NCBI RefSeq assembly: GCF_026898115.1 | Contig: NZ_CP114036.1 | Coordinates: forward strand, 1,426,001-1,490,000 | DNA length: 64,000 nt | Direction of reading: 5' to 3' | From: Streptomyces sp. S465 | Lineage (GTDB): Bacteria; Actinomycetota; Actinomycetes; Streptomycetales; Streptomycetaceae | Shown here: positions 7,938-18,928 of the stretch, piece by piece | Position numbering within the stretch: position 1 is the first letter of the stretch | Layout of the letters: each line of letters opens with the position of its first letter | Made by a program: the position numbers and the translations under genes | Notes under the pieces: generated by a model | Seen by the model: the letters and a program-made list of their open reading frames with translations, nothing else | What the model was told of the DNA's origin: nothing | Database searches by the model: none

Positions 7938-7973
7938 GGAGCGCCCCGTGACCGCCGGGTCACGGGGCGCTCC
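7938..7973 (+). terminator. Perfect 16-bp stem terminator
   Basis: GGAGCGCCCCGTGACC (7938-7953) pairs exactly with 7958-7973 around a GCCG loop, 21 bases after the stop of the preceding gene. A typical Streptomyces U-less terminator. Confidence 0.8.
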
Positions 7974-8180
7974 GACGCATCCTCGTAACAGTCCGGCAGC
8001 GGTGAACCGTCCACGCGGCTGATGCGTCATTATCGAGCGAGACCGGTACCGCGAAATCCCTGCGGAATCCAGCCCGCGGGGCAACACTGGAGCAATCGAC
8101 CGACTCAACCACGGGGGGCGGCCATGAACGCCGCGACGAGCCGCAGGACATTCACCACTCCGCAGCGAAAGAACCCTGCC

Positions 8181-8387
8181 ATGTGCCAGCACCAACCACC
8201 CTGCCCATCAGCCGACTCCGCCGACCGGGAGGCCGCGCATCTGGTGGCGCACCACCCGGAGCAGGGATGGAGCCTGCTGTGCAACGGTGTCCTGCTCTTC
8301 GAGGACACCGGTGAGCTGTTGCCGGACGGGCGCGTCATCGCACCGTGCCGACCGCTGGGTTCCGAGCACGTCGTCACCGCGGCCTGA
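8181..8387 (+). CDS. Small DUF5999-type protein
   Basis: A 68-residue protein beginning MCQHQPPCPSADSADREAA and continuing with HPEQGWSLLCNGVLLFEDTG and LLPDGRVIAP. I recognise this as the short actinobacterial DUF5999 family. It carries three cysteines and two clustered histidines, compatible with metal binding (inference); no function is known to me. Start choice: the family begins at MCQHQ (8181), but that ATG has a poor ribosome site, while an in-frame ATG at 8124 has GGGGGGCGG upstream and would add 19 basic residues. Both are possible. The gene converges on gcvP across a hairpin. Confidence 0.72.
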   Translation: MCQHQPPCPSADSADREAAHLVAHHPEQGWSLLCNGVLLFEDTGELLPDGRVIAPCRPLGSEHVVTAA

Positions 8388-8417
8388 CGGCCGTCTCGAC
8401 GGCACGTACGCACACCA

Positions 8418-8450
8418 GGGGCCGGCCCGGCGCATCGCCGAACCGGCCCC
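8418..8450. terminator. Hairpin between convergent DUF5999 gene and gcvP
   Basis: GGGGCCGG (8418-8425) pairs with CCGGCCCC (8443-8450), with further partial pairing inside the loop. It is located between two convergent stops and probably terminates both. Confidence 0.5.
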
Positions 8451-8488
8451 ACTGACGCACGCGTCATCGCCCCGCCGGGGGATGCCCC

Positions 8489-11404
<2,916 letters not shown>

Positions 11405-11467
11405 CTGCGGGGGCCTCCTGGTCTGTGACGACCGGCGAGGGGCACCACGGCGTAGGTGCCCGGACGG

Positions 11468-11690
11468 CCTCCCCCTCTGTCATCTCAACCTGAGAGCTTC
11501 ACCGGCCCACATACCGCCTGACCGGTTTTCACCGTCGGTGAGGAGGGGTTCCGGAGCTCTGCTCGCCCGTGGCCCACCCTGCTTTCCAGAGTGACCTCAC
11601 CCGCACGGTACGTGTGCCTGAGAGATTCCGGGGAGGGTTTGCTCCTTCGGCGCCTCCGACAGCGTCGGCGGAGGACTCTCCCGCACGGGG
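11468..11690 (-). promoter_or_regulatory. Tandem glycine riboswitch upstream of gcvP
   Basis: Read leftward, aptamer 1 (about 11690-11611) has the conserved GGGAGAG start, the core GCGCCGAAGGAGCAA and the closing AATCTCTCAGGCA. Aptamer 2 (about 11600-11468) starts near CACTCTGGAAAGCAGG, contains CACCGACGGTGAAA and ends GAAGCTCTCAGG...GATGACAGAGGGGGAGG. These are the hallmark sequences of the two glycine-binding aptamers, joined by a short linker. The element ends about 64 bases before the gcvP start, leaving a short expression platform near the ribosome site. It should activate gcvP when glycine is high. Confidence 0.93.
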
Positions 11691-11817
11691 TCTGCAGCCA
11701 CAGTCAGCGTACCAGCGGTTCTGCCACGGGCGCGGGTCACGGGCGTTCGAGTGGCCGAGTGCGACGATGTGTCCTTTGGTAGGTAGCAACGGCCACTTGC
11801 CACCTGTGGGAGAGAGC

Positions 11818-12135
11818 GTGCAGACCGATATCGACCCGCGGACCCTGATCGGCCGCAAGGCATTCGACCGCGAGGGCGCCAAGATCGGCACCGTGGACGA
11901 GGTCTATCTCGACGACGCGACCGGCGAGCCCGAATGGGCGGCGGTACGCACCGGACTGTTCAGCCGGGACGTCTTCGTGCCGCTCGAACCGAGCGAGGTC
12001 GTCGGCGAAACCCTGCGGGTGCCGTACGACCGGGCGCTGATCAAGGACGCCCCGGACTTCGGCGTCGGCCGTCATCTCTCCCCCGAGCAGGAGCTACAGC
12101 TCTACCACCACTACGGCCTGGACGTCACCGGCTGA
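11818..12135 (+). CDS. PRC-barrel domain protein
   Basis: A 105-residue protein. Residues about 8-80 are a PRC-barrel (TLIGRKAFDREGAKIGTVDE, then FVPLEPSEVVGETLRVPYDR), followed by a tail matching the common C-terminus of these actinobacterial proteins (LSPEQELQLYHHYGL). PRC-barrels occur in RimM and in photosynthetic reaction centre H subunits; these small stand-alone members have unknown, possibly stress-related roles. The start is GTG 11818 with GGGAGAG upstream. Its stop and the stop of the convergent dinB gene overlap by 11 bp, so the two mRNAs are complementary at their 3' ends. Confidence 0.85.
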   Translation: MQTDIDPRTLIGRKAFDREGAKIGTVDEVYLDDATGEPEWAAVRTGLFSRDVFVPLEPSEVVGETLRVPYDRALIKDAPDFGVGRHLSPEQELQLYHHYGLDVTG

Positions 12136-14095
12136 CCCCACCCTCGCCGGCGCCCGCCACGGGGCCCGGACCCGCCGAGCCGGCCCCACCATGCCCCAGA
12201 CCGGAGACGCCCCCACCCCGGCCCGCGACCTCGTCCGGGCCCACGGACCCGGCCGGACCACCGGCCCCAGACCCGGCAGTCTCGTCCCGGCCCGCAGCCT
12301 TCCCAGGGTCTGCGGGCTTTCCCCGGCCCACGACCTCCGCCGGACCCAAGGTCCCGCCCCGGCCCCAGCCCGCCACCTCGTCCGGACCTACAGACCCGAC
12401 CGGACCGCTGCCCCCAGGACCGACGCCCCTGCCCCGGCCCGCAGCCTCCCCCAGTTCAGCGGATCCGACCGGGCCCATGCCCTGGTCCAGACCGCCGCTC
12501 CCAAAACCGACAGCCTCCTCCCGGCCCGCGACCTCCGCCGCATCCACGGACCCGCCCCGATCCGGGACCTCCTCCCGGCCCGCAGCGTCCGCCGCCTCCC
12601 CGACCCCGTCTCGGCCCGCGACCTCCGCCGGCCCCAAGGTCCCGCCCCGGCCCACGCCCTCCGCCGCATCCACGGACCCGCCCCGGCCCGCGATCTCGTC
12701 CGGGCCCACGGCGGCCTCGGCCGGGTGTTGGAGTGGCAGTGGGTCGGCCGGCTCCAGCGCCGGGTCGTCCACGGCGAACGTCCGTACCCGCCCCGGCCGC
12801 GACCACGGCTCCTCGAAGCGCACGGTCACCCGGCCCACTCCGCTCCCCTGCACCCAGCCCGCGCCGTACTCGGCGTGCCGCACATCGGAGCCCGGTAGCC
12901 AGCGCCGTGGCTTCCCGGCGCCCTCATGGGCCTCTCCCGCGCCCGCTTCCACGGGCTCCGGTATCTCGGGACCCGGTCCGCGCCGCGCGTCCTCCAGCGC
13001 CTCGTGAGCGGCCTGGGCAGCTTGCGCGGCCTGCGCGAAGAGGTCCTCCTGGGTGTAGTCCGCCAGACCGCTGACCCCCACCCCCAGCAGCCGCACCCCC
13101 GCCGTGGTGTCCACCCCGTCGATCAGCCGCGCCGCGGCCTCCCGCACCACGCCCGGATCGTCGGTCGGCCCGCGCAGGGTCTCCGAACGGGTCAGCGTGG
13201 AGAAGTCGTACCGCCGTACCTTGATCACGACCGTCCGGCCCGAGCGGCCCGCCTCGCGCAGCCGCCGCACACAGCGGTCGGCGAGCCGGGCGATCTCCAG
13301 CTGCACCCGGGTGCGGTCGGTGAGGTCGACGTCGAAGGTGTCCTCCACCGAGATGGACTTGGCGTCCCGCTCGGCGACGACGGGCCGCTCGTCCCGGCCG
13401 TTGGCCATCAGGAACAGCGATGCGCCGTGGGCCCGGCCCAGCAGCCGCACCAGCTCGGCCTCGCCCGCCTCCCGCGTCTCGGCCACGGTGTGGATCCCGG
13501 CCCGGCGCAGCGCCTCGGCCGTGGCGGGGCCAACGCCCGGAAGCGTCCGCACCGACATGGGGCCGAGCAGATCGCGCTCCGTCCCCGGCTCGATGACCGT
13601 CAGACCATCGGGCTTGGCCTGCTCCGAAGCGATCTTGGCGAGCATCTTCGATCCGGCGAGCCCCACCGACCCGGTCAGCCCGGTGACCGCCCTGATGTCG
13701 GTCCGCAGCCGCTCCCCCACAGCGCGCGCCGCCTTCGCGGTGGGCTCGGTGCCGCCCGCCTCCAGGTCCACGAACGCCTCGTCCAGGCTCAGCGGCTCCA
13801 CCAGCGGCGAGAGAGTGTGCAGCAGGGCCATGACCTGATCGCTCACCTGCCGGTAGAGGGTGAAGCGGGGGGTGAGGAACGCCGCGTTCGGACACAGGCG
13901 GCGGGCCTGGGCCATCGCCATGGCCGAGTGCACCCCGAACACCCGGGCCTCGTAGGAGGCCGTGGCCACCACGCCACGCGGCCCGAGGCCGCCCACGACC
14001 ACCGGCTTACCGCGCAGGCTGGGTTTGGCCGCCTGCTCCGCCGAGGCGTAGAAGGCGTCCATGTCCAGATGGAGAATCGTCGGCGTACCCCTCAC
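12125..14095 (-). CDS. dinB: DNA polymerase IV (Y family) with long repetitive C-terminal tail
   Basis: A 656-residue translesion polymerase. The palm motifs are intact: HLDMDAFYASAE (Asp11, Asp13) and SLDEAF (Asp105, Glu106); thumb HhH segments (RTLPGVGPATAEALRRAG) and the little-finger domain extend to about 345. Residues about 400-450 (DVRHAEYGAGWVQGSGVG...VDDPALEPADPLPL) form the extra module I recall from actinobacterial DinB. Typical homologues end near here, but this one continues for about 196 residues of degenerate GSVGPDEVAGRGG-like repeats of low complexity. No beta-clamp motif is obvious. The start is GTG 14095, with a weak ribosome site. It sits downstream of the MerR/DUF151/FtsR genes but is separated from them by 108 bp. 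Confidence 0.93.
   Translation of the reverse strand: MRGTPTILHLDMDAFYASAEQAAKPSLRGKPVVVGGLGPRGVVATASYEARVFGVHSAMAMAQARRLCPNAAFLTPRFTLYRQVSDQVMALLHTLSPLVEPLSLDEAFVDLEAGGTEPTAKAARAVGERLRTDIRAVTGLTGSVGLAGSKMLAKIASEQAKPDGLTVIEPGTERDLLGPMSVRTLPGVGPATAEALRRAGIHTVAETREAGEAELVRLLGRAHGASLFLMANGRDERPVVAERDAKSISVEDTFDVDLTDRTRVQLEIARLADRCVRRLREAGRSGRTVVIKVRRYDFSTLTRSETLRGPTDDPGVVREAAARLIDGVDTTAGVRLLGVGVSGLADYTQEDLFAQAAQAAQAAHEALEDARRGPGPEIPEPVEAGAGEAHEGAGKPRRWLPGSDVRHAEYGAGWVQGSGVGRVTVRFEEPWSRPGRVRTFAVDDPALEPADPLPLQHPAEAAVGPDEIAGRGGSVDAAEGVGRGGTLGPAEVAGRDGVGEAADAAGREEVPDRGGSVDAAEVAGREEAVGFGSGGLDQGMGPVGSAELGEAAGRGRGVGPGGSGPVGSVGPDEVAGWGRGGTLGPAEVVGRGKPADPGKAAGRDETAGSGAGGPAGSVGPDEVAGRGGGVSGLGHGGAGSAGPGPVAGAGEGGVSR
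12128..12715 (-). repeat. Degenerate coding repeats forming the DinB tail
   Basis: This is the DNA coding for residues about 461-656 of DinB. The protein unit is an approximate 12-24-residue motif built from G-x-V-G-P-D/A-E-V-A-G-R-G-G (for example VGPDEIAGRGG, LGPAEVAGRDG, VGPDEVAGWGRGG, LGPAEVVGRGK, VGPDEVAGRGGG). At DNA level there are many imperfect copies of CCGGCCCGCGACCTCGTCCGG-like blocks. Unequal crossing-over would make the length variable between strains. Confidence 0.8.
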
Positions 14096-14203
14096 ATCTA
14101 CCGATGCTGCCGCACACCACTGACAATGGGCGCCCGGGACACCTCCCAGGGGTAGCTGAGGGAGAACCGAACCTCGAAAAAACCGGGCCTCGAAAGGAGA
14201 AGC

Positions 14204-14830
14204 TCAGCCGACCCGGTTGCGGCGCGCCGCGAGCTCGTCGGCGGGGTTGGGCCGGATCAGCGTCTCGCCGGTGTCCACCCGCTCGCCGTGCAGCTGGGAC
14301 AGCGCGCTCTCCACATCCCGCCAGACGACGCCCACGGCGATCCCGAAGACGCCCTGGCCGCCTTGGAGGAGGTCCACGACCTCGTCCGGGGAGGTGCACT
14401 CATAGACGGTCGCGCCGTCACTCATCAGCGTCATCTGGGCCAGGTCGTCGAGCTCCCGGGCGCGCAGGTGCGCCACCGCCGCCCGGATGTTCTGCAGCGA
14501 CACGCCGGTGTCCAGCAGACGCTTCACGATCTTGAGGACGACCACGTCCCGGAAGCTGTAGAGCCGCTGGCTGCCCGAGCCATAGGCGGGGCGCACGCTC
14601 GGCTCGACCAGCCCGGTGCGGGCCCAGTAGTCCAGCTGGCGGTACGTGATGCCCGCGGCCGCGCATGCGGTGGGGCCGCGGTATCCGATCCGCTCCGTCC
14701 CCCCCGCGGCGGGCTCACGCGGCGGTGCGGCCTGTGCCGCGACCCGAGCCTTCAGTGCCGGATCGGCCGATGCGCTCCCCTGGAGCGCGTACGGACCTCC
14801 GGCCGCCGTGCCGTCGCCGGTGCTTCTCAC
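14204..14830 (-). CDS. MerR-family transcriptional regulator (Rv1830-like)
   Basis: A 208-residue regulator. After a flexible N-terminus of about 45 residues, the MerR winged helix begins at GYRGPTACAAAGITYRQLDY and continues WARTGLVEPSVRPAYGSGSQ and RLYSFRDVVVLKIVKRLLDT. A domain ending NPADELAARRNRVG follows. From position and sequence it corresponds to Rv1830 of Mycobacterium, the second MerR protein of the garA-ftsR neighbourhood; that assignment is from memory. Start GTG 14830 is chosen because GGAGGT lies 5 bases upstream; an ATG at 14908 would add 26 residues. It has no cysteines typical of metal-sensing MerR proteins, so it is probably a developmental or cell-cycle regulator. Confidence 0.87.
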   Translation of the reverse strand: MRSTGDGTAAGGPYALQGSASADPALKARVAAQAAPPREPAAGGTERIGYRGPTACAAAGITYRQLDYWARTGLVEPSVRPAYGSGSQRLYSFRDVVVLKIVKRLLDTGVSLQNIRAAVAHLRARELDDLAQMTLMSDGATVYECTSPDEVVDLLQGGQGVFGIAVGVVWRDVESALSQLHGERVDTGETLIRPNPADELAARRNRVG

Positions 14831-14997
14831 GCCGACCTCCGTCCTCGACCTGCCATCTTGAAGGTAGGCAGTCACCCGGGGTGCGTCAACGATCGCCACA
14901 CTCGGCACGCCGAGTGATAATCACCCTAAGGGTGGTTTCCCGTGTCCCTCGTCCGGGAAAGGCTACTCGAATGCGCGAGCGAGGACCGGCAGACCGC

Positions 14998-15471
14998 TCA
15001 CTGGCTGCTGGTTCCGAAGTCCTCGGGCGAGATCTGGTCGAGGAACTCGCGGAACTTCTCCACCTCGTCCTCCTGCTCGTCCGGGATCGCGATACCCGCA
15101 TCGTCCAGCACGCCGTCGCTGCCGTAGATCGGCGTTCCGGTGCGCAGCGCGAGCGCTATGGCGTCGGACGGCCGGGCGCTGACCTCCACGCCGCTGGCGA
15201 ACACCAGCTCCGCGTAGAAGACGCCCTCCCGCAGATCCGTGATGCGAACCTCCGTGAGCTGCTGTCCGACTGCTTCGAGTACGTCTTTGAAAAGGTCATG
15301 GGTCAGCGGGCGCGCCGGAGCCATGCCCTGCTGAGCGAAGGCGATCGCGGTCGCCTCACCTGGTCCGATCCAGATGGGGAGGTAGCGGTCGCCTCCCACT
15401 TCACGCAGGAGCACGATCGGTTGGTTGGAGGGCATTTCCACCCGGACACCCACGACGTCGAGCTCGTTCAC
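14998..15471 (-). CDS. DUF151 bifunctional nuclease-family protein
   Basis: A 157-residue protein starting MNELDVVGVRVEMPSNQPIV and containing YLPIWIGPGEATAIAFA, then RPLTHDLFKDVLEAVG and VSARPSDAIALALRTGTPIY, the conserved DUF151 blocks (the acidic/histidine positions near THDL and SARPSDA). Plant and some bacterial members show DNase/RNase activity; the bacterial housekeeping role is unclear. The C-terminus is acidic (DEQEDEVEKFREFLDQ). It lies between two MerR genes in the conserved garA-ftsR block, 52 bp after ftsR, and is probably co-transcribed with it. Confidence 0.9.
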   Translation of the reverse strand: MNELDVVGVRVEMPSNQPIVLLREVGGDRYLPIWIGPGEATAIAFAQQGMAPARPLTHDLFKDVLEAVGQQLTEVRITDLREGVFYAELVFASGVEVSARPSDAIALALRTGTPIYGSDGVLDDAGIAIPDEQEDEVEKFREFLDQISPEDFGTSSQ

Positions 15472-15523
15472 ACAGCAACCCTAGGACGTGCCCGGCCGGT
15501 TTGGATAGTCGGGGCCCGGTCGG

Positions 15524-16276
15524 TCATCGCTCCTGGGCCCCCAAAGCCGACCGCACCAGGGCCTCGTGCAGCCGTACGGAGAGCGTGGCGAGCTCTCGCG
15601 CACTGGCCTCCGCATGCGCTCTGGTCTGCGGGTTTCTATGCAACCGCAGCGGGGCGACCACCTGCTCGACCATTCCGGCCTCGCGCTCGGCGGAAGCTTT
15701 CATGATTCTCAGGTGACGTGGTTCCAGGCCGAAACGACCGAGCTCGGCGATGAGCCGGGCGACAGTCACCGCCTCGATGTCGTACCCGCCGTCCGCGGTC
15801 GCCACGAGCAGCCCGTACGACTCCCATTCGGCCAGCTCCGCCTCGCTGACCTGGGCCGTTGCCAGCAGCTCGGCACGGCCCACCCGGGCGGCCGTGGGGC
15901 CGTCCGGAGCGGTCCCGGCGCCGCTGTCGAGCGGTCCGGGTTGCCGCGCCCCCTGCGAAACGGCAGGAAGCTGCAACGGTTCACCCCGCTCCAGGGCGTC
16001 CAGATGCTCCCGGATGACCTTGAGCGGCAGGTAGTGGTCACGCTGCATCCGGAGGATATGGCCGAGCCGCGCCACGTCCTGGCGGCTGAACTTGCGGTAG
16101 CCGGACGGCGTGCGCCGCGGCTCCACCAGACCCTCCGACTCCAAGAAGCGGATCTTGGAGATGGTGACCTCGGGGAACTCGTCCCGCAACAGATTCAGCA
16201 CGGTGCCGATGCTCATCGACCGGCTGCCCGTGGTGGCGGTGCCGGTCCCGGCACCGCCCGACGGTGTCTGAAGCAT
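15524..16276 (-). CDS. ftsR: MerR-like cell-division regulator FtsR
   Basis: A 250-residue protein. The HTH region starts at MSIGTVLNLLRDEFPEVTIS and continues KIRFLESEGLVEPRRTPSGY and RKFSRQDVARLGHILRMQRD, the hallmark of the FtsR/Rv1828 subfamily, which binds DNA as a MerR-like dimer and activates ftsZ in Corynebacterium. A second helical domain (residues about 125-245, AELLATAQVSEAELAEWESY onward) follows a Pro/Gly/Ser linker. It is immediately downstream (18 bp) of the GarA-like FHA gene, as in mycobacteria. The ATG at 16276 puts about 20 flexible residues before the HTH; an internal ATG (MSIGTV) at residue 21 is an alternative. Confidence 0.88.
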   Translation of the reverse strand: MLQTPSGGAGTGTATTGSRSMSIGTVLNLLRDEFPEVTISKIRFLESEGLVEPRRTPSGYRKFSRQDVARLGHILRMQRDHYLPLKVIREHLDALERGEPLQLPAVSQGARQPGPLDSGAGTAPDGPTAARVGRAELLATAQVSEAELAEWESYGLLVATADGGYDIEAVTVARLIAELGRFGLEPRHLRIMKASAEREAGMVEQVVAPLRLHRNPQTRAHAEASARELATLSVRLHEALVRSALGAQER

Positions 16277-16294
16277 GGACCTCCCCTGTACGGG

Positions 16295-17065
16295 TCAGAT
16301 GCCGACGCCCCGCTGGCTCGGGTAGAAGACCAGCCGGTACTTACCGATCTGCACCTCGTCGCCGCTGGCCAGGACCACCGGCGCGTCGATCTGCTCCCGG
16401 TTGAGGTACGTGCCGTTGAGGCTGCCGACGTCCGCGACGGTGAAGCCGCCGTCCTGGCCGCGCCGGAACTCCACATGGCGGCGGGAGACCGTCACATCGT
16501 CCAGGAAGATGTCGCTCTGCGGGTGGCGGCCCGCCGTGGTGACATCACTGTCCAGCAGGAAGCGGCTGCCCGAGTTCGGTCCGCGGCGGACCACCAGCAG
16601 CGCCGATCCCATCGGCAGCGCCTCGACGGCGGCCTGCGCCTCCGGACTGAGCGACGGCAGCGGCGTCTGCCCGGTCACCTCGGAGTCGTACGCCTCGAGA
16701 CCCGAGATCGAAATGGTGGAGGTGGTCTCCGAGGCACGCTCGGAGGCCGCGCCGCCCCGCAGCGGGGCACCGCAGTTGGAACAGAACCGGCTGGCCTCCG
16801 CGTTCCGGTGGCCGCACCGCTGACATACCGGCAAGCCGAACCCTCCACCACTGTGAGCGGCCGATGGCTCCTGGAAACCTATGGGGCCGGCCGCGGAGGG
16901 GTCAACGGACGGCGCGCCCTGCGCGCCGACCTGGTCCCGGAACAGCGGGCGCTCCTCGGTTCCCCCTCCACTCTCCTCCGCGGCACGCGAGGCGCGGTGG
17001 CGAGCGGTGCTGCTGCCGCCGTCCTGGCGGGCACTCTTGCCGAACAACTTCCCGAACAACTTCAC
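16295..17065 (-). CDS. GarA/OdhI-like FHA protein with zinc ribbon
   Basis: A 256-residue protein. Residues 1-12 are basic and amphipathic (KLFGKLFGKSAR). Residues 81-98 form a zinc ribbon (Cys81, Cys84, Cys95, Cys98 in CQRCGHRNAEASRFCSNCG). Residues 113-116 are ETTS, the Thr-phosphorylation motif of GarA/OdhI. Residues about 150-250 are a complete FHA domain with Gly179-Arg180, Ser194, His197 and Asn217-Gly-Thr. In mycobacteria and corynebacteria the unphosphorylated protein inhibits 2-oxoglutarate dehydrogenase; phosphorylation by Ser/Thr kinases makes the FHA domain bind its own N-terminus. The same switch is inferred here. The zinc ribbon and basic N-terminus are additions to the short GarA plan. 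The start is GTG 17065 with AGGGGAA upstream. Confidence 0.87.
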   Translation of the reverse strand: MKLFGKLFGKSARQDGGSSTARHRASRAAEESGGGTEERPLFRDQVGAQGAPSVDPSAAGPIGFQEPSAAHSGGGFGLPVCQRCGHRNAEASRFCSNCGAPLRGGAASERASETTSTISISGLEAYDSEVTGQTPLPSLSPEAQAAVEALPMGSALLVVRRGPNSGSRFLLDSDVTTAGRHPQSDIFLDDVTVSRRHVEFRRGQDGGFTVADVGSLNGTYLNREQIDAPVVLASGDEVQIGKYRLVFYPSQRGVGI

Positions 17066-17255
17066 GGGCGATTCCCCTTGACTGAAACAGACCCGCCCGT
17101 GGGGCAGGACAAACCCTCGATGCACACACCAGACGGCCCGGACATCCTCACAACGTCCGTGACCACCAGACAGTTTCCACCACGCGCGGATCTTCTGGTG
17201 CGTTGACCCCCCGCGTCCACATGGTCTCCCCGAGAGACCCTCATTTCGAACCGCC

Positions 17256-18599
17256 TCACCGTGATGACGACCGAGCGTAGTCAGGCCGCTTCGCCGATCG
17301 CAAGGCATCCACAACGATCTTCTTCTCCCGCTGCACGGACACAGTGGCCTGCTCCTTCTCCAGGCTCTGCACCACCCCACCGGGAATGTTCAGCGCCGGC
17401 TCCAGATCTTCCGGCTTGCCGATCACCTTCACAACGTACGGTTGCGTCACTTTCCGTCCATCGACCCGCACCGCACCTCCGCTGTCAGAGAAGTAGGTGC
17501 CGGCGACCACTCGCACATCGCCGATCTGGATCGCCTCGGCGCCGGCCGCGCGCAGTTCCTGGACCGTATCGAGCAGCATGTCCGACTCCACGGAGCCCGA
17601 GGGGTCGTCGATGGTGATCGTGATGCCGGGACCCTGTGCGGCCACCGTACCGGCGAGCACGCCCAGCTGCTGTTCCTTCTGGAGCGTCTGCTTGCGGGCC
17701 TCCTCGGCCTGGTCCGAGCTGTTCTCCAGCTCGGTCCGCTGGTTCTCCAGACGGCGCTTCTCGTCCTGGAGCCGCTGGGTGCGGGAGTCCAGCTCGTCGA
17801 GGATGCGGACCAGGTCCTCCTGGCGGGCGCCGCGCAGCACGCTGTTCTCGTTGGTCGAGCGCACCTGGATGGCGAGGCCCAGGCCGAGGCCGAAGAGCAG
17901 CAGGGCGACGATCAGCTGCGCGCGGGTCAGCCGCGGCGGCCACACGCCCTTCATCAGCCGCTGGCGGCCGGTGAGGGCCTCCTGTGGCCCCTGGTCGGCC
18001 TCGGGACCGGGAGCGGCCCCCGCGGGCTCTCCGGGCCCCCTCCTGGGCTCCTCGGCGGACCCGGCGCCCGCCCCCCGGGGGCCCTGCGGCCCGGTGGCCG
18101 CGGGCGCGCCCGCTGTGATGCGCCGGCCCTGGGCCTGGGGCGGCAGGGCCTCGGGCAGCACGGCCTTGGGCAGGGGCGTCCTGAGGGCGAGGTCCTTGAG
18201 GCCGCCGGGGCCGGGGGCGGCGGGCCTGCCGGGTTTCCGCGGTGCGCCGCGCCCGGACGTCTCCGGCCGTCGCGGCTGTCCGGACGTCCGCTGGGACTCC
18301 CCGGCCTCTCCGGCCTTTTCGGCGTGTCCCGGCTTTTCGGTCTTTTCGGCCTTCTCGGCCCGTCGCGGCGGTTCGGCCGGCTGCCGCGGCCTCTCGGCCC
18401 GCGGTCGATTTTCGGCCGACCGCGGCTTCCCAGCCCGCACCGTCTCGACCTGTGCCGTCTCGACCTGTGCCGTCTCGGCCCGCGCCGTCTCGGCCCGCGG
18501 TTTCTCGGTCTGCGGTCTCTCGGCCTGCGGCTTCCCTGCCTGCGGTTCCTCGGGACGTCCGGGCTTCTCCGGGGTGTCGTCGGTCGTCATCGGCCTCAC
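17256..18599 (-). CDS. DUF881 membrane protein with long charged N-terminal region
   Basis: A 447-residue protein. Residues 1-210 are disordered and rich in Pro/Lys/Glu/Ala/Arg, with short repeats such as AETAQVETAQVET. A single membrane helix lies at about 227-244 (LIVALLLFGLGLGLAIQV). A coiled coil follows (about 255-310, LDSRTQRLQDEKRRLENQRT), then the extracytoplasmic DUF881 domain (GPGITITIDDPSG, VQELRAAGAEAIQIGDVRVV). The layout predicts a bitopic protein with a large cytoplasmic tail. It overlaps the sbp stop/start by 4 bp (ATGA), so the two are translationally coupled. DUF881-sbp-DUF881 genes are linked to cell envelope or division functions in Gram-positives, but no biochemical activity is known to me. 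Confidence 0.88.
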   Translation of the reverse strand: MRPMTTDDTPEKPGRPEEPQAGKPQAERPQTEKPRAETARAETAQVETAQVETVRAGKPRSAENRPRAERPRQPAEPPRRAEKAEKTEKPGHAEKAGEAGESQRTSGQPRRPETSGRGAPRKPGRPAAPGPGGLKDLALRTPLPKAVLPEALPPQAQGRRITAGAPAATGPQGPRGAGAGSAEEPRRGPGEPAGAAPGPEADQGPQEALTGRQRLMKGVWPPRLTRAQLIVALLLFGLGLGLAIQVRSTNENSVLRGARQEDLVRILDELDSRTQRLQDEKRRLENQRTELENSSDQAEEARKQTLQKEQQLGVLAGTVAAQGPGITITIDDPSGSVESDMLLDTVQELRAAGAEAIQIGDVRVVAGTYFSDSGGAVRVDGRKVTQPYVVKVIGKPEDLEPALNIPGGVVQSLEKEQATVSVQREKKIVVDALRSAKRPDYARSSSR

Positions 18600-18928
18600 G
18601 CCCGGAACACATGGCGGCGGATCGCGGCCGCGTTGGAGAAGATCCGGATACCGAGCACGACCACGACTCCCGTCGACAGCTGGGCACCGACGCCGAGCTT
18701 GTCACCGAGGAAGACGATCAGTGCGGCCACCACCACATTGGACAGGAACGATACGACGAAGACCTTGTCGTCGAAGATTCCGTCCAGCATCGCCCGGAAG
18801 CCGCCGAAGACCGCGTCGAGTGCCGCCACGACGGCGATCGGCAGATAGGGCTCGACCACCGTCGGCACCACGGGTCGGACCACAAGTCCCACCACGACTC
18901 CCACGACGAGCCCCAATACGGCGATCAC
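18596..18928 (-). CDS. sbp: Small basic protein (DUF1290) membrane protein
   Basis: A 110-residue polytopic protein with about three membrane helices (VLGLVVGVVVGLVVRPVVPT; VFVVSFLSNVVVAALIVFLG; LSTGVVVVLGIRIFSN) and a basic C-terminus. Between helices is the conserved YLPIAVVAALDAVFGGFRAM block that identifies the Sbp family, encoded next to ftsAZ in Bacillus and between two DUF881 genes in actinobacteria. It is coupled to both neighbours by 4-bp overlaps, implying a membrane complex made in fixed ratio. Molecular role unknown. Confidence 0.92.
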   Translation of the reverse strand: MIAVLGLVVGVVVGLVVRPVVPTVVEPYLPIAVVAALDAVFGGFRAMLDGIFDDKVFVVSFLSNVVVAALIVFLGDKLGVGAQLSTGVVVVLGIRIFSNAAAIRRHVFRA

